From: Viridothelium virens
Lineage: Eukaryota; Ascomycota; Dothideomycetes; Trypetheliales; Trypetheliaceae
DNA: 64,000 nt
Assembly: GCA_010094025.1 (NCBI GenBank)
Contig: ML991839.1
Coordinates: 99,985-163,984 of the forward strand
Direction of reading: 5' to 3'
This document shows, piece by piece, positions 1 to 11,617 of the stretch. The first letter of the stretch is position 1. Each line of letters begins with the position of its first letter. The notes beneath the pieces are model-generated. The model did no database searches and was not told the DNA's origin. It saw only the letters and a program-made list of their open reading frames with translations. The position numbers and the translations under genes are program-made.

Positions 1-541
1 TCTTGAAAGTGGATGGCTGGCGTTATGGGGCGGCAGGAGGCTGGTGTGTGCTCGCATCATCGTGGCAGACGGCGTTGATAGGGCCAGGGCTTACCTAGAG
101 CATGGGCCTAGAGCATGGGCCTAGAGCATCCGCCTGCGTCATTGTGCAGTCGTCGCCGGGAGATCCACACGAAGGCAATCTCTGCGGTATCTGTGTGTCT
201 ACATCGAAATCATCCTCGTGGCTTCGCGTCGATCATCCTGCCAAAGAAAATTATACCGCTTGAATCGGGTTTACTCCGCTAAGATAGGTCAAGGTTTATT
301 GAAAGCATGCCAAGATGCTCGCCCTTTTCGGCAATGTCCGCGCGGCAACATGTAATTAGCTCTGTCACCGTAGGACGGTGGTCGAGCAGCTCTGTACTAG
401 GTTGAGCCACAAGCTATAAGGCAGCATTATTCGCCTTCAGGTTATTTCCCCCCTTCTCCAGAACTCTACCGTGATCATCTTCTCATCGTCTCCTCATCGT
501 CTTCGGTCAACTGTCAACCCAACCGAACGTCCTTATTCATC
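1..541. other. Intergenic / window edge
   Basis: No coding region is supported here. It holds the 13-bp tandem repeat at 94-129. A pyrimidine-rich stretch at about 445-500 resembles the C/T-rich blocks near fungal transcription starts and probably belongs to the promoter or 5' UTR of the gene starting at 542. Confidence 0.5.
94..129. repeat. 13-bp tandem repeat, about 2.8 copies
   Basis: The unit CCTAGAGCATGGG occurs at 94-106 and 107-119, followed by a partial third copy at 120-129. The copies are identical. It lies upstream of the small gene at 542. No function is evident. Confidence 0.85.
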
Positions 542-906
542 ATGGCTCCAACTCAAGATGGTTCCAGTACGAAATCCCCTTCGATGTTCCCGACAATGCC
601 CAGCTTCTAAATTACTGCTCCAGAAAACCCTTTCTCTTCCAGCTATACGGGGCCCTCCAAACCCTCATTACACGTAGCGAATAACCCTTCAGAGCGCCTC
701 GATACAAAGCACTCCGGGCCTGACCATCGAAAACCGGGTGAGGTAGGAGCGTTTTCTCCCAAACAAGTTTGCGAGCAGTTCTGTCTACGAGCCTAGCACT
801 GACAATAGGAAAGGAAGACGAAGCTGGCAATAAGATCTTGCGCAAGGGATTCTTGAATAGGCTTGTGCACGGAGAACATGCTACACCCAATGCAGAGCAA
901 AAGTGA
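542..906 (+). CDS. Small hypothetical protein (78 aa, three exons)
   Basis: I do not recognise this gene. The model starts at the ATG at 542 in a good context (CATCATGGC). Exons are 542-566, 624-737 and 809-906. The introns 567-623 (GTACGA...CTCCAG, with TTCTAAAT as branch site) and 738-808 (GTGAGG...AATAG) keep one frame of 79 codons including TGA. The product is hydrophilic, rich in Ser/Pro/Lys/Asn, and has no signal peptide or membrane segment. Its C-terminal third carries a basic block (KILRKGFLNRLVHG). It sits in a pyrimidine-rich promoter context and is convergent with the CRT10-like gene. The splice sites and frame restoration argue for a real gene, but no family supports it. Confidence 0.5.
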
Positions 907-1207
907 AAGGGCGAGCGTCTAAGAAAAAAATCTGCTGGCGAGCGCAATCAAACAATGTTTCTGCTGAATAGGATTAAGAGGACTGGGACGAAAGGATCAA
1001 GAGGAGCAATCGATATGATGTCCAGTGCGGTATATGGTCTCCTCGCCTCCGATCCGTAGAGGAGTTTAAAGGAGCAATGAATTTGTCTCACGGGCTGGGC
1101 CTCGATAGCCGATGATAAAGAACTCCTACTGGAAACTCATGTATGTAGGGATGAAATGGTACCTGATTGCTTGAGAACCAGCAGCGCTGCTGTGATATCG
1201 TTCTCTG
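907..1207. other. Convergent intergenic spacer
   Basis: This is 3' flank shared by the small gene (+) and the CRT10-like gene (-). I see no gene or repeat in it. Confidence 0.5.
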
Positions 1208-3343
1208 TTAAACGAGAATCTCCGGGACACCCGCTGCCCTATCTCCTTTGTTTCTTTCTCTGCAAAGCTCGTAAGTCAGTATAGTACCATCGAGATATGT
1301 GAGCAAAACTCTCCATCTCTGTGTCGATCCCTGGATCGGTCCAACTGCCATTCCCGCTAGGGGAATCGGCGGTCTCTCTCTGCTCTGTTCTTGCTCTTCA
1401 AATGGTATTTTATGGGCAAGTCTGAAGGTGTAGATCTCATGGTTCCGAAGCTGCACAGCTGCACTTTGATCCTCTTGGATTTGACTACTTTGTCTATGGA
1501 GTTTGCGATTTTGGCCGGAGGGGGGCGAATTTCGGGCGTCTCTGCGTCCTCCTAACTTCTGGTTGGGAGAGCAATCCATTAGGAGAGACTCTTCTGACGG
1601 TTTGAATTGCTTCCGTGGCCGAATCTTTAGGCGCATGTTATCCGTTTTCGGTGAATGCCGAGGTGATTGGACGGAATGCTTAATGAGTTGAATAATTGCA
1701 GCACGCCCTTTACCACAACCAACCACCACAATGCCCAGTTCTGGTACTTCATTTACCATATTGAGACGCTCGCACTGAGGGAAGAAACTAGAAAAAGCGA
1801 ACGATTCTCTCAGCGGATTGTGGAGAATCTGGATCGGGCAGAAGGGCTGTGGCAATTGTGAAGAGAAGTCAAAGCTCAAGACAGGTCCGAGTCCAGCAGC
1901 CGTACGATTTGCGATGACTTCCGATGGTTTTTCTGAGTCGCTTTTGTATACGAACCGAGACCGACCAAAAGTAGTATACTCTGGCTGCAATAAGAACACA
2001 TCGCGAGTTGAAGTACATAAGACTGGGCAATGAGGGAGCGGACTAAGTTCTCCAGCTCTGCAGTCCGATAAGACGCTCATCCAGAATTGCGATCTGTCGT
2101 TGACGGTCTCGAAGCGAGAAGGTCTATCTCTAACGAATAGACCTAGCGAAGATGAAAAATTCGATGTGACTGGTGGGTACTCATCGTCGCTCGACTGTGA
2201 CGTTTCTGGTCCTTGGTACAAATCATCGTCCTCGTTTTCTGTTCCATTCATCGCGTCACCTCCTTCACTGTCGAATACCTCCGTATCCTCCGCCTCGATT
2301 CCCTGCTCTACCCAGGACTCGCGATGTCCGTCTCTTGTATTCACGTCCCAGAACAAATTTGGGATTATCCGAGTCTCTGTTTCGGCTGTACGAAAGGATC
2401 TCTTGTCAAGGAAGAGAACATTCCATCCACCGTGTCTTTCGCTAAACCGGAAATTCCATGGCTCAAAAGATCCGCCGGGTGACCTTGTCCTCATCACAAG
2501 GTCTTCGACACTGCAGTCGTGCTCAAGATCCCAGATAGTCGTAACTCCAACGATATTAGTGCTCGCCAGATATCGTCCGCGAGGATCCTCAGGAGTGTTA
2601 CAGAAGCTGATGTTTGGGATGTTAGAAGGGACTGCGTCAGTTCGGAGGATCTTGCGTCGCCCAATTTCCCGATAGTAGGGAGAATTAGGGCCTGTGGTAC
2701 ATCCACTCTGACTGTCAAACACAGTATTATGTCCTCCCCACTTTGGGCTTGAGTGGCCGTCTGCGCCAGTAAGAGCGAAGCTATAGATTGTAATTTCCCT
2801 CGTATTGGCGCTCACAGCTATCAATCTCGCCTCTCGATGCACAGCCAGTCCCCATGCACTCATTCCAACGTTTTCGTGCAGTATTGGTCGTAAATGGACC
2901 GGTCTGTGGTCCCATTGGCCGTCACGCTGAATTTTACGTGTACCATTGTCAATCGCGTACTGCACATCTTTGACGTAATAAGCGACGACATCTCCATCAT
3001 CACAAGCCACGAGTACGACCTCGTGGTCGCCGAGTCTATCGAGCAGAAGTTGATTTACGGCATGGGGGTAATCGACGCTATGATAGCCGGGCAAGCCAGG
3101 TGCCGAGATAGGCACTTTGATCTTCATTTTAGGTAATCCAAGTTCTTGAGAGGGGAAGCATGGTTCGAAAACTAGGATTTTGTCGATTGATGCAATGAAA
3201 TACAGATTGAACCCATGCGATAACCCCGTCAGGTTGTTCTTCCATTTGAGAATACGAGGTCTGCCGAACTGACTTGGTATTTTGGATCTTTGACAGCTTT
3301 TTGGAATGAGAGACACGCGATGCGCCGGATCCTTTTCCATCAT
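1208..3343 (-). CDS. CRT10-like WD-repeat protein
   Basis: About 711 residues from the first ATG at 3343, in one exon. The sequence resembles fungal CRT10-domain proteins; yeast Crt10 is a negative regulator of ribonucleotide reductase gene transcription. Family-like features are the motif KNNLTGLSHGFNLYFIAS near the N-terminus, a VLVACDDGDVVAYY segment and an MSAWGLAVH segment typical of the WD-like beta-propeller, then an acidic, Ser-rich insert before a C-terminal propeller part ending in LTYLDGTILTYELCRE. Family members usually have an extra N-terminal stretch. The frame stays open without an ATG up to about 3409, so an upstream exon has probably been missed. No signal peptide or membrane segment is seen. 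Confidence 0.75.
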   Translation of the reverse strand: MMEKDPAHRVSLIPKSCQRSKIPSQFGRPRILKWKNNLTGLSHGFNLYFIASIDKILVFEPCFPSQELGLPKMKIKVPISAPGLPGYHSVDYPHAVNQLLLDRLGDHEVVLVACDDGDVVAYYVKDVQYAIDNGTRKIQRDGQWDHRPVHLRPILHENVGMSAWGLAVHREARLIAVSANTREITIYSFALTGADGHSSPKWGGHNTVFDSQSGCTTGPNSPYYREIGRRKILRTDAVPSNIPNISFCNTPEDPRGRYLASTNIVGVTTIWDLEHDCSVEDLVMRTRSPGGSFEPWNFRFSERHGGWNVLFLDKRSFRTAETETRIIPNLFWDVNTRDGHRESWVEQGIEAEDTEVFDSEGGDAMNGTENEDDDLYQGPETSQSSDDEYPPVTSNFSSSLGLFVRDRPSRFETVNDRSQFWMSVLSDCRAGELSPLPHCPVLCTSTRDVFLLQPEYTTFGRSRFVYKSDSEKPSEVIANRTAAGLGPVLSFDFSSQLPQPFCPIQILHNPLRESFAFSSFFPQCERLNMVNEVPELGIVVVGCGKGRAAIIQLIKHSVQSPRHSPKTDNMRLKIRPRKQFKPSEESLLMDCSPNQKLGGRRDARNSPPSGQNRKLHRQSSQIQEDQSAAVQLRNHEIYTFRLAHKIPFEEQEQSRERPPIPLAGMAVGPIQGSTQRWRVLLTYLDGTILTYELCRERNKGDRAAGVPEILV

Positions 3344-5954
3344 AGAACTCAAATGTATGTCGGTTTGTGGTGCAGCTTGTCTGTCAAAGAACCTTGGTCT
3401 TGGTTGTCACAAAAATGACGTGAGGCCGCGCGCTTTAGGAAATCATTTTGAAGCACCCCAAAACAGCACGAGCTGCCGACGACCATGCGTTAAGTTAGAG
3501 AGAGTTTAGAAAAATAACAATGAAAAGCAGGGACAATTTTAATGCAGAGATCAGATCGAGGACGGCCTGGTCAATCGATACCTTGCATTACGGATGGATG
3601 CCCTCAAACGAACGCAAGCCGACGCACGCCGATTAGGGTAGGTAGAGTACCTAGATACACCGCGGTCCCACGACCAGCCACGCCAGCTCCTGTATAAAGC
3701 GCTTGGAAATGTTTCAAATCAAGAAGTCACCCACTCTGACTGTACACTTGCATTCATTTCTTACTCTCTTTTGCCTCCCTCCCACTTGTTTTGGGCATTG
3801 TGAACAAGGCTGGTCCTTGACTGACTATAATTGATACCCTACACGATCCCAACGATGTCTGGAGAGTGATTGTCACTAAGTCTCTGTGCCTTTAGTAAGG
3901 TAAGTTTTTCGACTGTCATGTGGTCTCTTCGTGAAATTAGGTGTGTCTAGAATGTACTGAAGATTTTATAAATACAATAGACGGATAGGTTGCTCATGCA
4001 TGCACATCGTTGCATTCTCGACCTTTCACGGGTACTTATGCTAGTGCCGAAGTTTTTGGGGCATTACTATGTAGATAGGACTAGACAAAGATTCGCATTT
4101 TCCTCTTCAATTTGCTTTGTTCTTCGATTCAGAAGGGTTGTAGACATTACGATTCGTCGTAGAAAATGCCTGTCGTAGGAATACTGCCTCAGCAGCACTG
4201 TTGTGATCCATTCCCGTCGAAAGAATACATTAGGGGGAAAAGCTTCACCCAATGAGGCGTAGCCTTGTGAGACCGCGATAGGCTTCATCGAGACCGACCC
4301 AAATCACGAGATTGCTTTCATAGAGGAACCTTAAATATGATTGAACTACTGTTATTCATGTGCGACTGCTGGGAGGCTTGCGTGGCGTGCTGCAGCTTCG
4401 TAAAGTCCCGCATTCTGGCGGGTGTGACAAACCCTATCATCGGCGTTCAGTTGCAACCATGGAGGTAGATAGCCTTCGATTATCCTTGGAAATCTGCGTA
4501 TCTCTACTTGATATATTTGATAAGACCTGGGGCTCTCTGCTTTCATGAAAATGAGGTAATCGGATTAAACGAGAGAATGGTGTAGCATTTACTTCTGAAG
4601 TTTATGGGTGCACCTGGAACGTAAGGTGGCTGCGAGATGGTAGCACTGCGTCGGGACGGTCTTACCAAGGATGTAGCGCGGGAAATTCAGTCACAGTGCA
4701 TTCGTTCAGGCGCACTGCTGACTCTCGGATGAACTGTCTAGAGACAGGTAGACAGTGAACGCAATCAGCGAATCAAAGTGGCGGAGATAGGCCAAAAAGG
4801 GTCAACTTTGCGACACCGCAAACCCTTGATGGCGTATGTGGATGTGTCTTCTTCTGCGGTACGGTGTTGCTTCGATTAGTTGAACTGAAATGGGTCTCAA
4901 AATGACCAAGCGTCCGAGCAGGTGCGTCCCAATCGAGGAAAGCCACACGGTGATCTGAATGCCGGAGCCGTAGAAGAGCTTCGCCCCGGATTTCAACTCT
5001 GCAGAGGACTTGGCAACATTCAACGTCATATGCTGCTATAGTCTTGAGCAGCAGATTTGTAATCGCAACATCCATACCAATGTCGCGGGTTGACAGAGAA
5101 CCGGAGCCACATCTCGAGGGCTGACAGTACCTGAGCCATAAGGCTCTAAGCCCGAGGCTTGACGCTGCAGGTTGAAGCTTTGTTTGCATTCCCAGGGTTG
5201 TGTGAACTTCACACCACGCGCAAGGAGAGCAGCAGATTAGGCTATGCAAACGGCCCCTTTAGAACAGGCGGGCATTCTCAGACGTCTGTCAGTACCTACA
5301 ATGCCCTTCAACAATATCGAATCCAATGTGTGCGATGCATCTGCAAGTGAGGACCGACGGGAAGGCGCGATGAGCGGGTGCAAGGAGCGTTCGTAACTGA
5401 CTGATTCTGTTTTGATACATCACAAGGACACTGCGATATACCTTGCTGCCAATCCACATATGGTTGCTTCTTGCATCCCAGAAGACGTCTCCATTCAGTG
5501 TCCACTCTCCACTTTCTTTCTTTTCCTGATCTGCTTACTGCCCTCGCTCATTACCAAATTGATCCCTTTTGACGCTGCAAGCCACGCCAGAACGAGTTTA
5601 TTATCCTTTGCCCTACACTCCTTTGTCTTGTTGCACGCCGTACGCCAGGTTGTACGCTGCACCGCGCCTCTCATCTCTGACGACCGATCGGTTTCACGTA
5701 AGTCGAACAATGACGCTCATTGACCTTGCACCTCCGTATCTCGAGGGCTGGACCTCCTGGACTCGATCCACATACTTTGCCATATAAGCTTCACTTCCGT
5801 TTGTCGAGATTCGATTGAATCACCCCATGCGTTCATGCAACTTCACTGACTGATGGTAGCCATCCATTCTTTTCCTGTAAAAGATCTACGATCCCACTTA
5901 CAAAAAAGCCATATTGCTGTCACTGCTCATCGACCGGCCTGAGCATAAAGAAAC
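3344..5954. other. Long intergenic region (2.6 kb), no supported gene
   Basis: There is a promoter-like block: TATAAA at 3693-3698, a pyrimidine-rich run at about 3755-3790, and an ATG at 3855 that opens only four codons before TGA. A strong donor-like GTAAGT follows at 3900. This could be a spliced non-coding transcript or a decayed gene. The ORFs at 4773-5249 (-) and 5412-5723 (+) have no recognisable protein character. A motif related to the TACCTAGGTA palindrome lies at about 3636-3658. The distal part is the promoter of the CAP gene. Confidence 0.4.
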
Positions 5955-6941
5955 ATGCTCCGCTCCACTATTCTCGCTACTGCCTTCGCGGTCGTTGCCG
6001 TCACATCCCCCGTCAGCATCAACAAGCGCGACCTCGTCGTTGTTACTGATATTGTCACGGACATTGTTGTTGTAACTGAGACTGCTGGCGTGGTCGGCAT
6101 TTTTTCTCTCGCAGCGCCAAACTATGCCCCGTACCAACCCAGTGCATACAACATCGCCACTTCAATTTCAGTCAGCAGTAGCCGCGTTGCTTCTCAGGTT
6201 TCCACCGGAGCACGCTTCACCTCTTCGCTCCCTGTTCTTGCCACAAGCAGCAGCGATGAAGTTCCCTTTCCAGTTTCTTCATCCATTCCTAACGGTGATG
6301 CCCAGCCGAGCACCTTTGCCAGCATGGTTGTGGACCATCACAACGCTCATCGCGCCAATCACTCTGCTCCTGACCTCGCATGGGATCAGGATCTCGCAAA
6401 TACCGCAGCCAAAATTGCAGATAGTTGCTACTACGCACATAACATGTAAGTCGTTTCCCGATTTGAGCGTTTGTTCGGTGCGGAGTCCAATGCTGAAATT
6501 TCGTGTAGTGCGATGGACGGCGGTGGATACGGCCAGAACATCGCTGCTGGCGCTCCACCGAGTAACATTTCTGCTGTAATTACCGACTCCTTCTACAATG
6601 GTGAGGTCAACTATTTTGACGGCTTGTATGGCGAGCCGAGTCCAGATATGTCAAAGTTTGAGAACTGGGGCCACTTCAGTCAGATCGTCTGGAAGGCCAC
6701 GGGCTTCGTCGGGTGCGCTGTCCGTAACTGTACCATCGAGAGTCTTGGTAACGTCGGTGCCGATGTCGCGCCATTCTTCACAGTCTGCAACTACAAGGGA
6801 GCTGGTAGGTGCGGAGTTCCCTCATCTTAGAGCCTTTTGCTGACACGCAATCCAGGGAATGTTGGCGGTGAATACGCAGAAAACATCGGTCAGCCCCTAG
6901 GCCACCCGACAATCAATTACGATACATTCGGTCTGCTCTAG
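5955..6941 (+). CDS. Secreted CAP/PR-1 (SCP-like) domain protein
   Basis: 290 residues from exons 5955-6445, 6509-6804 and 6856-6941. The introns 6446-6508 and 6805-6855 restore the family motifs exactly at the junctions. The N-terminus is a signal peptide (MLRSTILATAFAVVAV) followed by KR, a possible Kex2 site. A valine/threonine-rich repeat (VVVTDIVTDIVVVTET) and a Ser-rich linker come next, with the CAP domain from about residue 125. CAP signatures are present: HNAHRANH, GGYGQNIA, GHFSQIVWKAT and the C-terminal NYKGAGN. CAP proteins are extracellular and include sterol-binding PRY and plant PR-1-like members. The substrate here is unknown. The Val/Thr repeat is the unusual part. Confidence 0.93.
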
Positions 6942-7902
6942 CGGAGCGTGAAAATGTTGTCCCATGGTGCAAGCGGCGTGGGATGACCACTCTCTATACT
7001 CTGTCGAGCTGGTCAGCCTTCTTTTCTTTTCTGTACCAGTGGCATTAGGCTGTCACATACCGTGCTGACGCACTCTCGAGGGAGGCTGTCCTCAGAAGTC
7101 CTCCGCATGACTCATTCAAATGGGATCTCTCTCTACTTGTCTTTCCCGTATTGCATGTGAGTGCCGATTGCATGGCCAGCATGAGTTGATTATCCAGCGG
7201 ATACGGGGTAGCGTGGAAAACATCTGCCGAAAAGTCTTTCGATCCTGAGCTGATTGGCATGGAAAACCAAACTTCATTTCTTTGTACATATTGAGAGCCT
7301 GTCAAGGCCACATGATTCTTTATTGATCTCCGGCAGATCTTGTCTCGAAATGAATCTGTTCATGACTGGGCAGCTTCCCCATAAGCGGTCAGCGCGTGGT
7401 TGATGGCACTTGTCCCAATGTAAGAAGTTAGTAGAGAGAGCATAATATCATTGCAAGTTCTTGGTGCAATAGATCGAAGTTCAGATCGCTAAGAAAGATG
7501 GGGGAGAATAGAATGATGCCTAGGTCTTGTCTTGACCAGACGTCGGATTAAGCAAGGCGGCCTACCAACTGGGGTTCGCCGTCGATCCAAACCGCGTCTC
7601 CAATCACAAAGTGGTTCATCTAATCTGTTCCAGCAAGGTGCGGGGCTTGCAGATCGTTCGGACACTGCCGAGCGCGTCTGAAGTACAGAGTACATGCATC
7701 AACCCATAGCCTCGGGCATGGTAATTTGATATCGAATTCAATGCAAATCGCATGGTTGTCGCGACCACGTTGAGAGGCAGATTCTCCGGCATATTCCTTC
7801 CATGGGCTGCTGTTCTCACTGTGCAGCCACTCGACCGAACTCTCCAATCAACGCTCGACACTTCACCCTCGAGCTGTCTTATCCTCATGTGGTAGAGGCA
7901 GC
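6942..7902. other. Intergenic, about 1 kb
   Basis: This holds the 3' flank of the CAP gene and the promoter of the SPATA20-like gene. The short ORFs on the minus strand look like chance frames. I see no repeat. Confidence 0.4.
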
Positions 7903-10490
7903 ATGTCAGCCGTGGCACAATCTTCCGATGGCGCTTCGGAGGAGGGGAATTTGAAGCTGGTTAACCGTCTCAGCGAGAGCCGAAGCCCATATGTAAGCTC
8001 GCTCTCATGTATATGATCGGTTCAGAAGTAGCGAGATTCAATACTGATCCGACATTGCCCATGTAGGTTCGAGAGCACATGGACAATCCAGTAGCATGGC
8101 AGATGTGGAATTTAGAGTCGTTGGCTCTTGCCAAGAAATCTAATCGCCTCCTTTTTGTCAGCATAGGGTACTCGGCCTGTCATTGTACGTCACGTCCGTC
8201 GTTGTATGATTCCTTCTGATCATGACCATTGCGATACAGAGTCAAAGCACTAATTCCAGCAAGGGTGTCATGTAATGGAGCGCGAGTCTTTTTCAAATCC
8301 GCTGATTGCCTCCCTACTCAACAAGCATTTCATCCCCTTGAAATTGGATCGCGAAGAACGCCCAGACGTTGATAGGATATACATGAATTACGTGCAAGCC
8401 ATAAATGGTTCTGGTGGGTGGCCGCTCAATGTGTTTCTCACACCTGATCTGGAGCCACTTTTCGGTGGAACATACTTTCCAGGACCAGACTCTACAACCC
8501 CCGGCGTAGGTCGCACAAGCTTTGAGGGTATTCTGAAGAAAATGCAAGAAGTGTGGACCACTCAACAAACGCGATGCAGACAATCAGCAGGAGAGATAAC
8601 CCAACAGCTGAAAGCTTTTGCGCAGGAGGGGACACTGGCGCCAAGGCAGAGAGGAGGGGTCCAAGAAGATGGGGACGAACCAGACGCCCTAGAGTTGGAC
8701 TTACTGGAAGAGGCGTACGAACATTTTGAACATCGATTTGACAACCAATTCTCGGGATTTGGGAGAGCACCAAAATTCCCAACACCAGTTAACCTAAGAT
8801 TTCTATTACGGTTAGGCGCACAGTTAAAACAAAAGGTAGAAGTCTCAGCATTCGAGAAACCTATGGGTATCCCCGAAATACGGGATATTGTCGGCGAAGA
8901 GGAATGCAAAAAAGCTGGGAGCATGGCTATAAGAACACTTGAGGCAATGGCTAAGGGAGGCATTAAAGATCAAATTGGGGAAGGGTTTGCAAGATACAGT
9001 GTCACCCGTGACTGGAGCCTTCCGCACTTCGAGAAAATGTCGGTGTTCTTCCGGGAAACTTAAACGGAAAAGGTTTAATGAAAGTGCTAATGAATGGGAA
9101 TAGGCTCTACGATAATGCGCAGCTTCTGCCGACGTATCTTGACGCTTACCTTCTGTCCCCCTCTCCTCTGCTACTCGAAACAGTTCACGATCTGGCCACA
9201 TATCTCACCTCTCCTCCATTACATTCCACCGCCGGCGGCTTTTTTTCCGCCGAAGATGCTGACAGTCCGTCAACTGCAGACGACTCAGAGAAGCGTGAAG
9301 GCGCATTCTATGTTTGGACCCTGAAGGAGCTTCAATCGGTCATTGGGAACGATAGAGATGCCGATGTGCTTGCTCGTTATTATGGTGTTCGGGAGAATGG
9401 CAACGTGGCACCTGAACACGATGCGCATGACGAACTCATTAACCAAAATGTTTTGTTCATATCTCAGCGGGCCAGCATTATTGCTAAAGAACTTGGGATG
9501 AGCAAGAGCCAGGTCCAGAGCATTATCAAGGAAGGACGAGTGAGATTAAGAACACACCGAGAAAAGACGAGGCCGAGACCCGTTCTGGATGACAAAATTG
9601 TGACGGCTTGGAATGGACTGGCTATTGGAGGTCTCGCGCGAAGTGCCGCTGTACTTGAGAGCTTGAATGAGGCTACAGACGAGGACAAATCGAGAGCGAA
9701 GCGATACAGAGAGGCTGCAGAGAAAGCGGCTACATTTATCAAAAAAGAGTTGTACGACGAAATGGATGGGCTTCTATGGCGTGTCTATCGTGAAGGAAGA
9801 GGTGACACACCAGCATTTGCAGACGACTACGCGTTCCTAATCAGTGGCTTGATCGACTTGTATGAAGCCACTTTTGATGACAAGTATCTCGCATTTGCCG
9901 ATCGCTTACAACGTGGGTCTAACAATTATGGGATCGGAATTGGCAGATTGCTGATGCTGTCTACAGAGTCCCAAATCTCCCTTTTCTACGATAGTCTCCA
10001 CTCGGGTTTCTTCTCCACTACCGCCGACGCTCCAGATCTTATCCTACGCCTCAAAGACGGCATGGATAGCGCTGAACCGTCTGCCAATGGCGTCGCAGCC
10101 TTGAATCTATATCGATTATCTTCTTTACTGAATGATCCGGAGTTTAACGGGATAAGGTACTCGGCTTATGCGAAGGGCACCTTGGAGGCCTTTAGCGCGG
10201 AGATGATTCAGCATCCGTACCTATTTGCAGGAATGCTAGAGAGCGTCGTCGCGAACAATGTGGGGATCAGGAGCGTGGTAATAAGTGGGTCACATGAGAA
10301 GTTAGAACAACAGATAAATCAGATAAGAACGAGGCCATCAGGGCTGACAGAAACAGTTGCTAGGATTGGTGGTAGCTCAAAGTCTAGTTGGCTTAAAGAT
10401 AGGAATGAGTTGGTTGCGAACATAGATGAGACGAAGGCAGCCGTCTCGTTTTGTGAAGCGGGAACATGCAAGGCCGAGCTCATCTTTTGA
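7903..10490 (+). CDS. SPATA20/YyaL-family thioredoxin-domain (DUF255) protein
   Basis: 771 residues from five exons: 7903-7992, 8067-8184, 8264-9038, 9104-9912 and 9967-10490. The splices rebuild diagnostic motifs. The first intron joins SPY to VREHMDNPVAWQ. The second splits the CHWC motif (residues 68-71) of the thioredoxin-like domain. The third joins HFEKM to LYDNAQL. The fourth (9913-9966, 54 nt, stop-free) must be removed to give the usual run into LFYDSLHSGFFSTT. The C-terminal two thirds form the alpha/alpha-toroid resembling N-acylglucosamine epimerase/glycosidase folds, with LRLKDGMDSAEPSANGVAALNLYRL. The family is conserved from bacteria to man; its biochemical role is poorly defined. 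The start at 7903 gives the expected short N-terminus, but a mitochondrial presequence exon is possible. Confidence 0.92.
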
Positions 10491-10896
10491 CCAGGCAAAG
10501 GCCAGGCTGCGCTTTGGACTACATCTGATCGAATTTCTGGATCGGAGGAAGATCGTGATGATGAACATGATGCATTTCCACGGGTAATGAGCACAATCAC
10601 GAGTCAAATCAATTTCTGATATCCGAGCGAAGCGATTGTGGCGCAACAAGGTGTCTTCGTCATCGTAATTTATTATTGCTTTGACTTTATCAGTCCTCGC
10701 TGAGGAAACGCCTTGTATGATACTTATCTGGGTAGTTATTTTGAATGAAGAATATAGCTCGTTAGACTAATCTTCGGCGCCTAGCTTTTACGCTCAAAGA
10801 AATCATCCATATCACATCAAGATCGTCCGGGCGACCCCGAGAAGACGTCAGGCTCTCTTCCACAGCATTTAGTCCCCTTTTTGACGCGCCTCTCCC
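10491..10896. other. Convergent intergenic spacer
   Basis: This is 3' flank of the SPATA20-like gene (+) and the release-factor gene (-). I see nothing else in it. Confidence 0.5.
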
Positions 10897-11617
10897 CTAT
10901 GACCTATGACGGACCTCCTGGCCTGCAACGTGCCGAGCCGTCTCCTCTCTTTTGCTTGATCCGACAAAAGTTGCTGCATTTTCAGCAAGAGTTGTCAAAC
11001 CCACCTCATCGCTGCAATCATCTGTCTCGTCGATCGCCCCGGGTGTGCTTTTTTCCTGTTCTTCTCGCAGCAACCTATACTTCCTCCGTTTTTTCTTGTC
11101 CGCACTTGCCTTCTTCTTCTTCGCTAGCTGTGCCTTGAGGGCCTTTCGACTTTGGTCGCCGAGCTTGATTTCTTCGAGTCTTTCAGCGAGGATGCGACGG
11201 GCGATCTTTCGGTTTTGAGACCGGGACCGAGTCTCCTGGGACTTGACGACTATACCGGTAGCAAGATGTTTTAACTGAACTGCGCATGAGGTTTTGTTCT
11301 TCACAAGGATGTCAGACTCGCTCAGGTAGCTATCAAGGAGAGCTTGCAGATGATTCATTCCCTTAAGCAGCGACGTGGGTGAAGTGATAACAAGGTCTAC
11401 CAACAATTTTTTGTCCTCCAGGACCGGTACCCTTTAAGAAGGCTTCTTGAATTTCGTTCTCATCAACCGTAGGCCGAGGTGGCATTGGCTTAGCACAGGC
11501 ACATAACGCCGTGCTAAAGCCATGTTTGGTGATCCTCGGTCTGGGCAAGGTATAGAGAACAGCGGGAGACTCAGTCAGAGTTCTAATAAGCCGCTGAAGC
11601 ATGAAAGCTTTCCCCAT
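10897..11617 (-). CDS. Mitochondrial GGQ peptide-chain release factor-like protein
   Basis: 204 residues from exons 11617-11405 and 11298-10897. The 106-bp intron (11404-11299) uses a weak GTTGGT donor, but joining it rebuilds the family motif GPGGQKI-NKT. The catalytic GGQ is at about residues 67-69. It is followed by SCAVQLKHLATGIVVKSQETRSRSQNR and a long Lys/Arg-rich tail (AQLAKKKKASADKKKRRKYR). This architecture (GGQ domain, no codon-recognition domain, basic tail) matches the C12orf65/ICT1-type rescue factors that hydrolyse peptidyl-tRNA on stalled mitochondrial ribosomes. The N-terminus is basic and free of acidic residues, as in a targeting sequence. It is divergent from MCM7, with 318 bp between start codons. 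Confidence 0.88.

Noticed and set aside
4773-5249. 158-codon minus-strand ORF in the long spacer
   Set aside because: No recognisable motif, no supporting introns, competing frames in the same place.
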